NCBI GenBank assembly: GCA_024305745.1
Contig: JAHRBS010000010.1
Location: 3,169,501 to 3,233,500, forward strand
Source of the DNA: Polyporus tsugae
Taxonomy: Eukaryota; Basidiomycota; Agaricomycetes; Polyporales; Polyporaceae
DNA length: 64,000 nt
Direction of reading: 5' to 3'
Part shown: positions 48,825 to 60,004 of the stretch, piece after piece
How positions within the stretch are numbered: position 1 is the first letter of the stretch
Layout of the letters: each line of letters starts with the position of its first letter
Notes under the pieces: generated by a model
Databases searched by the model: none
Told to the model about the DNA's origin: nothing
The model's input: only the letters and a program-made list of their open reading frames with translations
Made by a program: the position numbers and the translations under genes

Positions 48825-49336
48825 TCACCTGGACACGCTGCTCCCGAAGCCTCGCCATCTCCTCGCGGATAGCGGCAACCCGAAGGCAAGGAGGTGATAG
48901 CTCAAAGGCTTTTCTACGATGACGCAGAGCCTGCACAAGGTCGGGGCGGCGAGGGAGAAGAGCCTGGTCATGGAGCGAACGAAGCGTTCGTTGCACTGTC
49001 GGTTTGCATCTGCGACGGCTGCTCGTTGGCCCTTCGAGAAATCAATGAGGCCAATCTTGGACAGCGTACTAATAGGTTCGGTGCTATCCAGGAAAGATAG
49101 AAAGAGACGGCGAATCCAGGGATTGCATTCGTTTGTTTGTGCGTCCAGGAATAATGGAAACGCCTGGATGTGTGCTAGAGAGGTTAAACGCACAGAAGAG
49201 AGGCGATTGGAGACTCGGGGGATTGTGAGTGAAAGAACTTGTTAGCGAGTTATCTCCCTGTATAGTCGCCATCGCTGCATGCTCCGGTGATAATGCAGTC
49301 CCATATTTCCGTAGGAATTGTGCTAATACCGCGCAT
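48825..49336 (-). pseudogene. Broken F-box-type gene
   Basis: An F-box-like start (GISTIPTEIWDCIITGACSD, from an ATG at 49336) runs into TAA at 49250-49252. The continuation lies in another frame: VSNRLSSVRLTSLAHIQAF, then NECNPWIRRLFLSFLDSTEP and RFVRSMTRLFSLAAPTLCRL. This is the usual order in agaricomycete F-box proteins, where the F-box is followed directly by such a segment. No donor GT precedes the stop, so an intron cannot explain the shift. The protein then ends near 48825, far short of the normal length. It lies next to the broken BTB gene on the same strand. Confidence 0.55.
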
Positions 49337-49531
49337 AGAGCTTCTGAGGGTTGCGGCGAACTGATCACTGGAATGGACCTGGAGGGCTTGAACTTCAAGA
49401 GTAAGTTACATGCCTGCCAGTACTAGAGGCTGAGACAAGCGAGTGGCAGTGCCAGCTGTGCCACAAAGGCGTGATCGCAAACCTTATTCATCGAAGACTC
49501 GTCGGCGCTTGTGGGGAACCTCTGAACTTGG

Positions 49532-51000
49532 ATGAGCTCGGTGGCCTCTCTGCGCTCTCACTTGCTATCTCGCTCGCTCAAATGTCCTTTACACCTCCGA
49601 GAATACACACAAAACTCTTCATCACGCCCTCCGGGGCCCGATCATACCACTAGCGCCAAGCTATTCGAAGATGCTGCCCGAGAGGAGGCCGCCGAAGAGG
49701 AGGCTCTCCGCAAGCCCTCGCTTGTCTCTAGGCTTGAGACCGAGCACGAGAACTGGACCGGGGATGAGCCCGTGGAGCATGCCGTCCTCCGCATGCTTGT
49801 CGACAAGTACAAGCCCCTGCGAGGAGGGCCCATCAGGACCGCCGACGAGAAGCTCAAGACCGCCCCACCCCCGGTACGTTCCCAGGGCACACCTCGCGAA
49901 GTCATCGGCGACGACCACTCCACTGCGACGGCTTCGAGCACGTTGGAGGAGGCCCCTGTCCGTACTTACGTCCCCGGCGAGCCTATCCTCCCTGGCATTC
50001 CCGGACATCAGCCGTGGCATACGACGTTCACCGTCCCTTCTCATGCAACGTCCAACGTCCGGTACGGGAACATTCCTCCTCCCAAACCTGCTGCTTCTCC
50101 GTTACCGCTCGACGACAAGGCGAGGAGGAAGGAGAAGGAGACACGGAGGCGAATGCAGCAGGGCGTAAGGCTCTCGCAGGCAAGAGAGTCCACCCTGGAC
50201 TACCGTCTCGGTATCAAGGGCAGCGCAGCTGAACAGTTCAGACGACCGAACCCCGTAACCCTCAAAGGATGGGCCAGCCTAGTCGAAGACAGGATAGAGG
50301 TGCGTTAGCAATTCCTTGTCGCTCCGTCCGCCCGACTGACTACTTGTGAACACAGAAAGCCCGCCGTGCAGGGCACTTCAATAACGTCAAGGGCCGCGGC
50401 GCACCCATCGCCCGTACCGCCGAGGACAAGAACCCGTTTATTGACCGCGAGGAGTTCCTCATGAACCGCATCGTCCAGCGCCAGGGCGCCGCCCCACCCT
50501 GGGTCGAGATCCAGGCCGAGCTCGAGACCGCCGTGAACTCGTTCCGCGAGATCCTCAAGCAGTCGTGGACACGCCGCGCGCTCCGCACTCTCACACATAT
50601 GCACCCCGCCGAGCTCCTCCCGAGGCTCACGCTCGCGGATGTCACTGCCTTGCGCGACACGGAGTGGGAGGAGAAGGAGAGGGCATACCACGAGACCGCG
50701 CTGGAGGAGGTGAACTCGCTGGTAAGGAAGTATAATGGGCTCGCGCCCTATGCGGTCAGGCGGGCGTATTATATAAGGAGTGCGGAGCTCGAGAGGGTGT
50801 ATCAGGAGGCTGGGGAGGATATTTTGCGAGGGCTAGAGGAGAGGGCGCAGCGGGGTTTGGGCGTGGGTCCAAGAAGACGATCTGGCTTTGAGGGAGACGA
50901 GGATGCTGGCGGCGCCGGCGGAGGGGGTGAGGGTCCGAGCGGAGGTCCTCTGCGGTTGAGGGACATGTTCAGGGAGTTGGTGAATGCTATCCGTGGGTGA
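49532..51000 (+). CDS. Mitochondrial DUF1992 (DNAJC28-like) protein
   Basis: Exons 49532-50299 and 50356-51000, 470 residues. The N-terminus is basic, Ser/Leu-rich and free of acidic residues (SSVASLRSHLLSRSLKCPLH), a likely mitochondrial presequence. The DUF1992 domain sits in the middle: GSAAEQFRRPNPVTLKGWAS, VEDRIEKARRAGHFNNVKG, RGAPIARTAEDKNPFIDREE, FLMNRIVQRQGAAPPWVEIQ, as in DNAJC28. No J domain (HPD) is present, which is usual for fungal members. The C-terminus is Gly-rich. Animal DNAJC28 has been linked to Golgi transport; the fungal role is not known to me. Confidence 0.9.
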
Positions 51001-52082
51001 CAGTCCTGGCACTGGCATGTGGAAGGGACGCCCGGATGGGCATTGGGTATGGAGATGAGATGATGAACGCGTTCATGAGCGTGTTGTCCTCGCGTTGGGA
51101 CGACGTCTTTTTCCTGCTAAATAGACGCATTGACACAGGATCTGTACACTGCTCGTGAAGTTGCGACATGTGTACTTTTACGCTCTTTTCCTGCATCGAA
51201 AACGTGGATACCACCTGGCTGCCATGCTCAATCACTTGCAGGTGCGCATGTTTTCGAAGTACTAGTACTCGTACACAGCTCTTGAACCCACCCACGACGC
51301 AGACGACGTACTCGTACTCGTTCTCACTGCCCATCGCCGCTCCTAGCCAGTGGCCATCTTCTGGGGCGAAATATCTGCCCCGCGTTCAGCATCCGAAACC
51401 TTCCCTTGATCATCGCCCCGCGCACGCCTTCAGTGCGATGATGCCGCGCGCATTCGGTGTGTGCTTTGACGGAAATAATCCTTAGGCCAGAACGTCACGG
51501 TCGTCTAATTAATTTCGTCAAGCTCGCGCTGCGCGCGCCGAGCCCGTTAGCCTTTGTACACCCCGCCGTGCACAAACAAACCCTCAGCTCCCGCCATCGC
51601 CGTTCTGCACCTTGTTCCCCGGATCAACCCTCGCGTCTGTGCGCGATACATGGATGTTACTAGACGCGAACAGAACGTCGAAGGATGGCATACAACATTT
51701 CGGCGTTATGAGTGCGACAACCCGGGAAGGGAGGAAGGGTTACGAGGACAATAGCGGAGGAGTATAAGGCAGCTGCCTGATGGGAGCACGCGCACGCATT
51801 CGCGGCGCACGGACTCAGGGCCGCCTCATGGCTGCCTCGCGCGGTCAAGCGAACGAGCCGGCCATCTAATCTCGTATAAAAGCCCCCTCATTTTTCGCCA
51901 CATTTTCCTCCTCCTCCTCCTCCTCCTCCCCCTCAAGACTCCCCTCGAGCTCGCCCCGTCGTCCATCGTTCGCGCCCTCCGTCGCTCGCCCCCGCTTTCC
52001 GCCTCCACCCGCCGCACACTCGCGCAACCCTTCCGCTCGCTTTAGCAGTAAAGCTCCGCCCCCTTGAAGTGATATTTCTACC
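51001..52082. other. Intergenic region upstream of the 52083 gene
   Basis: About 1,080 bases. The first part is presumed 3' UTR. The last 210 bases form a promoter with a TATA box (51875) and a long C/T tract (cctcctcctcctcctcctcc, from 51907) typical of highly transcribed fungal genes. No gene is supported. Confidence 0.5.
51875..51881 (+). promoter_or_regulatory. TATA box upstream of the 52083 gene
   Basis: TATAAAA, followed about 25 bases later by a C/T-rich run, 202 bases before the start codon at 52083. TATA plus pyrimidine tract is a known arrangement in strongly expressed fungal genes. Confidence 0.6.
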
Positions 52083-52608
52083 ATGTCTTCGTACGGTGAG
52101 GACATTATCGTGCGTATCCGTCTTTACGTCCATTGTCACCTTCGTCTGACCTAGCATCTACCTCCTGCGCACGATCGACTACGAACAGCCCGGTGACATC
52201 GTCGCTGTCTCCCACCAGACCGGCAGGAGAGAAGGTCTCGTCGTCGGCTCCCACGTCGACTACGCCGTACGTCCCGTCTCCTCCTACCACCGACACGCGT
52301 TCCGTCGTGGGCGTGTGTATATGCGTGGGTGCCGCCAGCTAACGTCGTACTTCCTATGTCCTCAGGGCCGCCAAATCGTCGAGGTCCAGCTCGAGCCCGG
52401 CGAAGTCTACAACGCATGGTGCGTCTCTCTTCTTCCCTCTCTGCCCTCTCAGGTGGAGTCCACCCATCGATAGCGAGAAGACGAAGTTACTGATTCTCAT
52501 CTCTGATTCTTCCGTAGGTACCCCACGGTGACGCGTGTCCGCCGCACGGTCTCGTACCTCCCCGCGCCGCAGCGCAAGCGTACGATCGAGCGCACCATCT
52601 ACTGGTGA
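52083..52608 (+). CDS. Small (about 80-95 aa) unrecognised protein
   Basis: Supported exons: 52366-52418 and 52518-52608, preceded by an exon ending at 52266 and a first exon 52083-52109. The peptide contains PGDIVAVSHQTGRREGLVVG, SHVDYA, then GRQIVEVQLEPGEVYNAWYP and a basic end (RVRRTVSYL, APQRKRTIERTIYW). The middle exon can start at 52189 in phase (82 residues in all); an acceptor at 52155 would extend it with a frame that needs another donor, so this junction is open. The repeated G-V-V-G/V-E-V-Q pattern looks like a small beta-barrel. A strong promoter (TATA and C/T tract) suggests high expression. I do not recognise the family. Confidence 0.7.
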
Positions 52609-53327
52609 AGAGGATCGTCCGTAGCTCCGTCCACGGATCGGCGTCGACGTCGACACTAGCTTCCGAGCCGCAACCCGCACCCGCACTCGCCTCCGTCGCA
52701 TCGCATTGTATTATTGTTGTTTGCTCCGCATCCAGGGACCGCGGACGGCGCGTTCTCCCTCCGAATAGCCTCTAGGAACCATCCACGAACTTGCCCATGA
52801 ACTATAACCGTTGACCATCGTACGCCCGCTGTCCCCCCTTGTCACTCTTGTCCCGTCGTGCTCCCAGCGAGCACCTGCAGTGTACATGTAGCTCTTTCTC
52901 GCATTCCTCCCCCCGCGTCCGTCTGCCCATACACGCACACGTTCTGTGACATAGCTCCCGGATGGTATGGTGCGCCAAGTGTACGCTCTGCTCTGCTCTG
53001 TTTCCTCCCCCCAGACAGTTCTTGGACGGGTTCGTCGCTCCGTACCTCGTGGCTCTCGTGCGCCCCCCCCCCCCACATATGTATGTAGATAGATACGCGT
53101 CATTATTATCACTTCACGAAACCGCATCCTCTTCCTTCTCGTGCGGCCTCCGGACGGAAATGAACAAGGTCGTTTCTTCTTACCTTGCACGTGTTCCGCG
53201 TGGATGAATGACGAATGGAAATGGAGTGCGAAGGCTGCCTACATGGCTGGAAGGTGAGCAGGATATATGCATAGTGTATATAAGCCAATAACAGTTACAT
53301 CGCGTACAAAACCAGAACAGGTACTAA
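52609..53327. other. Convergent 3' region with poly-C tract
   Basis: About 720 bases between convergent stops. It includes a run of 12 C at 53063-53074 followed by short ATAG/TATG repeats (acatatgtatgtagatagatac). No gene is supported. Confidence 0.5.
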
Positions 53328-56025
53328 CTACGCTCGTAAAGGTGTAGGCGTCGTCGGAGACGACGCGGGATTCCCGTCCGCCTGGGAGACCGACCGCCTC
53401 GACTTTCGCAGCTTCGACGGCGAAGGCGGGGGCATCGAAGGACGCTGCGGGCTCGGGTCCGCGGAGCCGTTCGCAGCGTGCTTGTCCCGAGAATGCGAGC
53501 GGGCGTGGCCATTGGGCATAGGCCCGTCGGAGGCCATCGTCTTGGTGCTGAATGTGGACACCGCCGTCACGGCGGAGCTGCCGCTCGTCGACCGAGAGAT
53601 AGGCGGAGGAGGCGCTACGATGATAGCTGGAGGCCTTGAGGCCGAGTTCGGTTTGGGTTGTGTTTGTGGCTGAGGCGGCAACTGAGGTTGAGGCTGAGGG
53701 TGAGATAGAGGCTGCGGTTGTTGCGACGACGGCGACGGCTTATGCGCAGACGCAGACACCCGACGCACCACCCGCGGGTCGACCGGCCGCTCCCTCTCCT
53801 CCCGCCTCTCCCTATCCCGACTCTCATGCTTCCGCACCGCGTCCCCATTCCCGTTCTGTCCGTACTCCTTCCCAACCGTAACCGCCTTCCCATCCGCCTC
53901 GGGCGCACTCGCAGTGACAGTCGCACTCGCATGCGCCTCCTCCGGCCGGATCGTTTCCTCCGACGCGCGGGGCGGGGCGACGCTGTACACCAGCGACCTG
54001 GGCTGCTGCACACGTTCGTAGTAGAGCATGAACGCGCCCGCGCCTTCCTGCAGCACGCGCTCGATCCCGCACTCCTGCACAGAGTCGTCGCTGATCCGGA
54101 GCCAGCCGCGCCCTGTCCCCAGCCGCGCGGGGTTCTGGCCGTCCTCGTCGCGAATTGGTCCCTGCGTGACGCACTGCGCGCAGTCGCAGCCAATGGCGCA
54201 TTGCGTCCGTGGCGGGGTGTAGCGGCGGTCGCCGGCGGCTGGGGGGCGGGGTTTGCGGCGGAAGCAGATGTAGTGGCCGAATGAGTGCTGGCCGTAGTGA
54301 CACACGACGGCGGAGAGGCGGTAGAGCGTGCGGGGAACTGCGTATGTAGAAGGTGTTGGTGTGATGGAACGTTGAATAGGGATGGGAGGCGGTGGGGAAG
54401 AAATGGGAGCAGAGGGTTGAGTGGAAAGCTGACCAGAGGTTGTATAAGGTGTAAGATCGAGGATCTCTGGGAAGACAACGCGGCAGTTGTTCTTGGTGGC
54501 GTAGCCACCGTAGTGCATCGAGCGGTTGAGGTGAAGAGCGAGCACAGGCGGGGGCTGATTGACGTCAGCACAGCGTACGATCCGCGAAGCGAAGGATGGG
54601 ATGGACTCACGCGGGCAATCATGGACTGCTTCGTGGATGCTCTGCTGAATACCTTCTCCAGTTTCACACCCTTAATATCCTCCTCAATCCGCCCCTCATC
54701 CAAGGCCGCCTTCACACGCGCCAACAACTTCCTGCTATCCCGCGCCCGCTTCTTCTTTGAAGATGTGGGGTCGTTGGTAGCCGCCGCCGCCTCCGTGGTC
54801 TTGTGAGCTTCTTGTTCTAATCGCTGGTACGTTGCGAGCATCGAGCACTTGCGGCATATGCAATCATTGAGGAGCTCTAGCCGTGTATAGTCTTCGAGGC
54901 AGTCCTCGAGACGACAAGCAGCCTGTGTATGACATCAGGGGAGAGGAGCCTAAGAGGGCGGCCATTAAGGACATACCACGAGTCGCGGGACTGCAAGTTG
55001 CCAATTATCAAAGGGAAAGTGCATGACGGCCTCCGTGTAGCCACACTCGACACAACTTCGTCTATTCGCCGTCAGGCCGTCGAAGACAGTCTGGCTGAGG
55101 TCGCGACTTGTCCGATCGTCTTTTTGTGTCAATCCGCCCAACCCACGGTCACGTCGGATCTCCCTTGCAACGGCGGTAGCTTCACTCTTGACGCATTCGG
55201 AGAGGAGCTGGAACAACTCTTGGGCGTCTTGGTGTTCTCGAGAAGAGAACAGGGAGTTATGCTTGCCAGGGTTGTGATTAGAAAGGGCACCGATGATGTC
55301 AGTGGGGCGGAGTGCACGCGAATGAGGGGAAGGATTGTTGAGGGCTGCGTGACCAAAGAACCAAAGGAGTCAGTAGTGGACACGTAACAGGTCGGGACGA
55401 ACGTACCGTGTACCAGATCCCGCAAGGTGTCGATGACAGGGGTCGGAACATCCAATGCTTCAGCTTTAGCGTGTATCTTCTCTAGTTGGGGTTGAAGGTA
55501 GGACAAAGATGCCATGGCCTGAGTGGCAAGGGCGAGAGTGAGAACATAGATGTACCGAAGTTGTAAGTAGCGCACCTGGAGAGTCGAGTTCATGAAGCAA
55601 TAAGTCCCAGATATATTGACAAGGCCAGGGTAGTATCCGTCATAGCTTGGAGAATCGTATGAGCTATCTAGGACGAACCAGAAGTTTGGTGGCGGTATAA
55701 CAAGTAAAGACGTTCGCAACTCACCTTGGCTCGAAGTGCGAGCTATTTGGTCATCACGAGAGCGAGCGTGTTGTTTCCGCTTTAGCTTCCTCCCTCCCAG
55801 GGAGCCGCTACCATTAGAAGATGTATCGTTCCAGTTCCAGGGTAATACTGCTGCAAGCGAGTCGAACACCATGGAGACAGTGGCGGCGATCGAATGTCGG
55901 TGCGAGTTGAGGAGAAGGACGAGTGTGGGCACAAGCAAAAGGACAGCTAATGGAGCTATTTGTTGGAATGCTGGGCTGGCTGAGAGGGAGTAGAGGTGAT
56001 AGCGGAGGTCGTCGTGCGAAAGCAT
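53328..56025 (-). CDS. Membrane-anchored ubiquitin-specific protease, Ubp1-like
   Basis: Cysteine protease that removes ubiquitin. Six exons: 55725-56025, 55576-55667, 55407-55518, 54977-55344, 54611-54922, 53328-54554; 803 residues. One membrane segment near the N-terminus (IAPLAVLLLVPTLVLLL, about 23-40) resembles the anchored layout of yeast Ubp1. The Cys box reads PGLVNISGTYCFMNSTLQ (Cys about 124). The His box is SAVVCHYGQHSFGHYICFRR (His about 489). Between them are QDAQELFQLLSEC, a zinc-binding pair CVECG and CICRKC, and VLALHLNRSMHYGG. The C-terminal 250 residues are Ser/Pro/Gln-rich and disordered. The Cys box differs from the standard GNTC. Confidence 0.92.
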
Positions 56026-56129
56026 CTAGCTCAGATATTCAGAGCCCGGCACTGACGACATGAGTGGGTGAAGCAAGAGACTGCAGCCCGGTCCATCCGA
56101 GATCTCTGCCCCCTGGCCCTTTGCAAGCA

Positions 56130-56135
56130 TATAAA
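56130..56135 (+). promoter_or_regulatory. TATA element upstream of tRNA-Arg
   Basis: TATAAA 25-30 bases before the first base of the tRNA, the position where some fungi use an upstream TATA element for RNA polymerase III. Confidence 0.5.
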
Positions 56136-56159
56136 CCTTTAGTAGCATCAACCTGCTAT

Positions 56160-56264
56160 GGCTACCTGGCGCAATGGTAGCGCGTCTGGCTTCGATCGCC
56201 TGACGGCTTTAAACCGCAAGGTCATGTGACCAGAAGGCTGCAGGTTCGAGTCCTGCGGTGGTCA
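56160..56264 (+). tRNA. tRNA-Arg(UCG) with a 33-nt intron
   Basis: Full cloverleaf by eye: acceptor stem GGCTACC / GGTGGTC with two G-U pairs, D stem GCGC/GCGC, anticodon stem TCTGG/CCAGA, T arm GCAGG-TTCGAGT-CCTGC, discriminator A. After C32-T33 the anticodon is TCG (56192-56194), then A37 and an intron at 56196-56228, the standard place for nuclear tRNA introns. Reading CGA codons. A run of five T directly follows and should end transcription. I could not test pairing of the intron with the anticodon, so isotype depends on the intron borders. Confidence 0.85.
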
Positions 56265-56269
56265 TTTTT
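56265..56269 (+). terminator. RNA polymerase III terminator
   Basis: TTTTT immediately after the tRNA discriminator base, the standard pol III stop signal. Confidence 0.75.
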
Positions 56270-56802
56270 GCTTGCCTTTTTGAGCATATATTTGCCGGAG
56301 AAAACAGTTCAGAACTCTCCAGGTGGTAAGTTGTCAGGACATTGTTTCAGAACCACCACAATGCCATGTCGTATCATCGTAGGCGCCCGAACAGCGGGGT
56401 CAGGCTAATATGTAGCGGCGGACGGGGATGGACACTGCAGGATCCGTCGTTCGCAAACAGTTGGTGCGTATAGGCGGGGGATTCTTCGAGGATCATAAGG
56501 TTGTTGTAAGACGTTGTATTGACCGAATGTCCAGCCTCGTTTGGGTTGAAGGTTGTGAGGCAACTAGCGCCGAGGCGCGTGTGATACGTGGTACGCGACG
56601 CGTCGTGGTCCGGTACGCGTCTGTGGCTGCGTTGTTGTGTCTTTTTGTCGAATGTGATGTCCCCGCTGCGGTCGACGGCCGTTCACTCTGTGTCTCGCCT
56701 TGTGGTGTCTATCCCCGACTCCTACACGTAACGCTCTCATAATCTCTTGTCTCTTGTCTTTCGCGGCGCTTCTTCTGCAGTTTGGTTCGTCTTCTTGGAT
56801 AC
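56270..56802. other. Intergenic region upstream of CDC7
   Basis: About 530 bases between the tRNA and the Cdc7 start. A C/T-rich run (ctcttgtctcttgtctttcgc) lies 60 bases before the start codon. No gene is supported. Confidence 0.45.
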
Positions 56803-59163
56803 ATGGCCGCCACAGCTCTCTTCTCCCGGCACTCCTCCAACCCTCTGGAAGTGCCGTCCTCAGACTTGCGTAACAGGAGATACCTCACGCAGCTCATGCA
56901 AGCCGAGGAAGTCTCACGTCAGTACTCGGGCGATGAGCTCACCTCCGATGCCTACAACGCCCCCCAAATGGAGCAGTACCATTCCCATCTCGCCCAGCTC
57001 TACCCCGACGCAGACACGTCTTCGTATCAGTACGTCTCCCCAACCGGCAACGTGGTACTCGAGAACCTTGAGATTCTGGAGGCTATTGGCGAGGCCGACA
57101 GGCCGATGAAGCTGGAGCACCCGGACGAGGACATGCTTCTGAGCGACGACGGCTCCGGAGACGAAGACATGGGCAACGATGCAGAGGATGACGACCCGGA
57201 CGAAGATGAGGAGGAGGAGGAAACCGGAGACGAGACCGACGAGGAGCTCACCATATACCTCAAGCCACACGAGGAGCGGGCAGAGATTGAGGAGGAGATT
57301 ATCGACCTCGAGGCCGCCGTACCAGCACTCATGGAGGACTACAAGATCGTTGACCGCTTAGGCACAGGCACGTTCTCCGCGGTATACAAAGCCATCGACC
57401 TCGGCTACCACAACAAGTGGGACAACTCTGAATGGCACGGACGCCACCCACCAACCTCCTCCGCGTACTACCAGACTATCCGCCATCCACCCCAGAGCAA
57501 GGTATTCGTCGCCGTAAAGCGCATATATGTGACCTCCGGCCCAGAACGAATACGAAACGAGCTCTCCATCATGGAGGATTGCAGAGGCTGCCGACATGTC
57601 TCCCAACTCATCACCGCTTTTCGACATCAGGACCAGGTGGTGGTTATCATGCCTTACCACAAGAACGATGACTTCCGGGTGCGTGCATCTGGCTGCGGAA
57701 CGCATAGAAACCTCATTAATGGCATTCTTCGACGCGTCTTCCAGGACTTCTACAAGCACCTTCCCATCGATGGCATTAGGGTGTACTTCCGATGTATGTT
57801 CCGCGCGTTGCGCGATATCCACGCGCGCGGTATCATTCACCGCGACGTGAAACCGGCCAACTTTCTCTTCGATTCTCGTACCGGAGTGGGCACCCTATGC
57901 GACTTCGGTCTGGCGTGTGTACGTACCTTCATCGCTAGGACTGATGTCGCGCGTGCCTCGCTCATCGCGTCCTGTTCGTAGCGGATGGAAAGAGGCCTCG
58001 CATTGGGTGCTTGCTTACATACAACGCCGTCGCAAGACTCGCCCCATGGCAAGCTGAAGTCTCGAACCGAGTTCAATTGCAATATAGACTTCATCAAACA
58101 AATGCAGAAAGAAGGTCGGATGAGGAGCGGGGGGCCTTCGGATAAAGTAGGGTACCCCACCAAGGATACTCGGTACGTCCATCTGATGTGACGGATGTAT
58201 GCGACTTATGTCCGTTGCAGACCGCATTCGAAAGCGAATCGAGCTGGCACACGAGGATTCCGGGCGCCAGAGGTCTTGCTCAAGTGCGGAGAGCAGTCTG
58301 GAGGTACAAGGATTGCCTTTTCGTTTACTGGTCACATCACACTGATGGACGTGCATTTAGCCATCGACGTCTGGTCGGCAGGCATGATCCTGCTCTTCTT
58401 CCTCACGAAGAAGTTCCCAATCTTCAACTCTAACGATGATACGGAAGCTCTTATCGAAATAGCCACGATTATCGGTCGCCGAAAGATGGAGAAGACCGCG
58501 ACGCTGCATAGTAAGCATCATACCCATCGCAGCCATCTGAACGACCCCGAATGATGTGCCCTGTAATTAGGTCGACTCTTCCAATCCAACATTCCTTCCC
58601 TGTCGCAGGATGGCATGTCCTGGAAGGAGTTCGTCGAACGCCAGAACCCTGAGCTACGCACACCACCGCCCCCTGACCCGACCTTCTACCCGTACACGCT
58701 TCCTGGCCGCCGCCCTCGCATGCCCCCACCCCCATCCTCATCTTCGGGCTATTCCCCAGATGCCTCATCGTCGCCCGAGCGCGACTACTCTCCCACCCTG
58801 TCGGAGGTCGACAAGCACTCCGCCGACATCGACGGCGCGCTCGACTTTCTCGAGCAGATCCTGCAGCCCGAGTCGATCCGCCGGTTAACGCCGCGCACGG
58901 CGCTGTACCACCCTTTTCTGCGCGACCCGGACGGCCCCGAGGACGACGACTTCGTGCCGCACCCGTTTCTGAGCGGCGTGTGTGCGGATCTGCATTTCAT
59001 CGATGACACGGGGGATTCTTACGTTCGGGTGAAGGTTGATGCAGATGGAGACGGAGGCAAGGACGACGATCGCGAGTGGGTGGTCCGTAAAGTCCGCGCT
59101 GGCGAAGGCCTCGCGATTGGTCGGACGCCGTGCGAGTTCCATCGAGACGTGGTTCTGTCCTGA
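56803..59163 (+). CDS. CDC7: Cdc7 (Hsk1) DDK kinase catalytic subunit
   Basis: Kinase that, with Dbf4, phosphorylates MCM to fire replication origins. Six exons: 56803-57678, 57745-57918, 57982-58172, 58221-58303, 58361-58510, 58571-59163; 688 residues. The N-terminal ~150 residues end in a strongly acidic stretch (EDDDPDEDEEEEETGDETDE). Kinase motifs: DRLGTGTFSAVYKA, VAVKRIYV, HRDVKPANFLFD, CDFGLA, GTRGFRAPEVL, DVWSAGMILLFFL. Cdc7-type inserts are present: one after VAVK's upstream strand (about 57405-57500), one between DFG and APE (residues of exon 3) and one near the C-terminus with many Pro and Ser (58650-58810), followed by LTPRTALYHPFL. The start is the first ATG in frame. Confidence 0.95.
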
Positions 59164-59460
59164 GGCAGCCTGAGCTCGAGAATTCCATCCAGATTACTTT
59201 TCTTCTGTCTTCACGGGCTGATCGGGTAACTGAACAATGTGATATGCCCCTCCACACGAGCGCTTCAAAAACGGTAACCCGTTCTCTTTGTGTAATACAG
59301 TCCATCGCAGAGAAGTGCTTCGGGATGGCCGAACCAACTTGGTCATGTGCAACCTCGTCCAGGTAGATGGCGCAGCCTCCCAGCTATAAAGCTGAGTGCA
59401 ACATAGGCCCTCTGCTCCAAAGTGGTTCGCTGCAACACCAACTACGTAGCGCTTCCGCTA

Positions 59461-59736
59461 ATGACCACATCCGTCGCACCGAACTTGAAGCGCCGGCGTG
59501 CGAGCCTTTCCCGTCCCGCACGGGCCCTCCGTCAGGGTAAGTTACTAGACCTGAGTTCAAGCTATACTCACTATGCAACGTATGCTCACCTAGTTCTTTC
59601 TGTAGAGTATTATCAAATATTTGGCATGCCAACGCCCGAATGCGTCGAGTCTCTTTACGAGGACATGAAGGTGAAGTTTGGGTGTAAGGGATACACCCTC
59701 AAGGCTCACCGCAACTGGTTCTACAACCAGGCGTAG
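59461..59736 (+). CDS. 68-aa protein of unknown function
   Basis: Exons 59461-59536 and 59606-59736. Basic N-terminus (NLKRRRASLSRPARALRQ), then EYYQIFGMPTPECVESLYED and KVKFGCKGYTLKAHRNWFYNQ. The second half looks like a short helical DNA- or RNA-binding unit, with an NWFYNQ end reminiscent of homeodomain recognition helices, but it is too short for me to assign. The GT-AG intron of 69 nt and fitting phase support a real gene. No family recognised. Confidence 0.7.
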   Translation: MTTSVAPNLKRRRASLSRPARALRQGKLLDLSSSYTHYATYAHLVLSVEYYQIFGMPTPECVESLYEDMKVKFGCKGYTLKAHRNWFYNQA

Positions 59737-60004
59737 GAGTTTTACGCTTATGGGAGGAAGAACAGTGCAAAGTTTTAGTGGAATGTAGGCTTTTGAATAC
59801 ATATAGTTGCCTTCGGGGAACGCCGCAAGATGCAAGCGCCCAGTAGACGTTTGTTTGGTTTGGAAGCCGTTGCCAAACAACAGGCCAAAACGGGACGACG
59901 GCTCGGGCTCATTTTCTCGCCAACTGCGATTCTGAGAGGACTCACTTGTCTGTGCGCACCATCTCTACCCATCGCTGCTCAGTTGCTGTCCTCTACGGAA
60001 GGCA

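Noticed and set aside
48022..49336. Transposon remnant in the decayed interval
   Set aside because: No reverse transcriptase, transposase, terminal repeat or target duplication is seen; the fragments fit BTB and F-box genes.
53063..53100. Poly-C and ATAG runs as a functional element
   Set aside because: They look like a simple low-complexity tract in a 3' spacer; nothing ties them to a function.
53615..54841. 408-residue frame on - overlapping the Ubp1-like gene
   Set aside because: It is a +1 frame of the same strand; only the other frame contains the His box and zinc knuckle.
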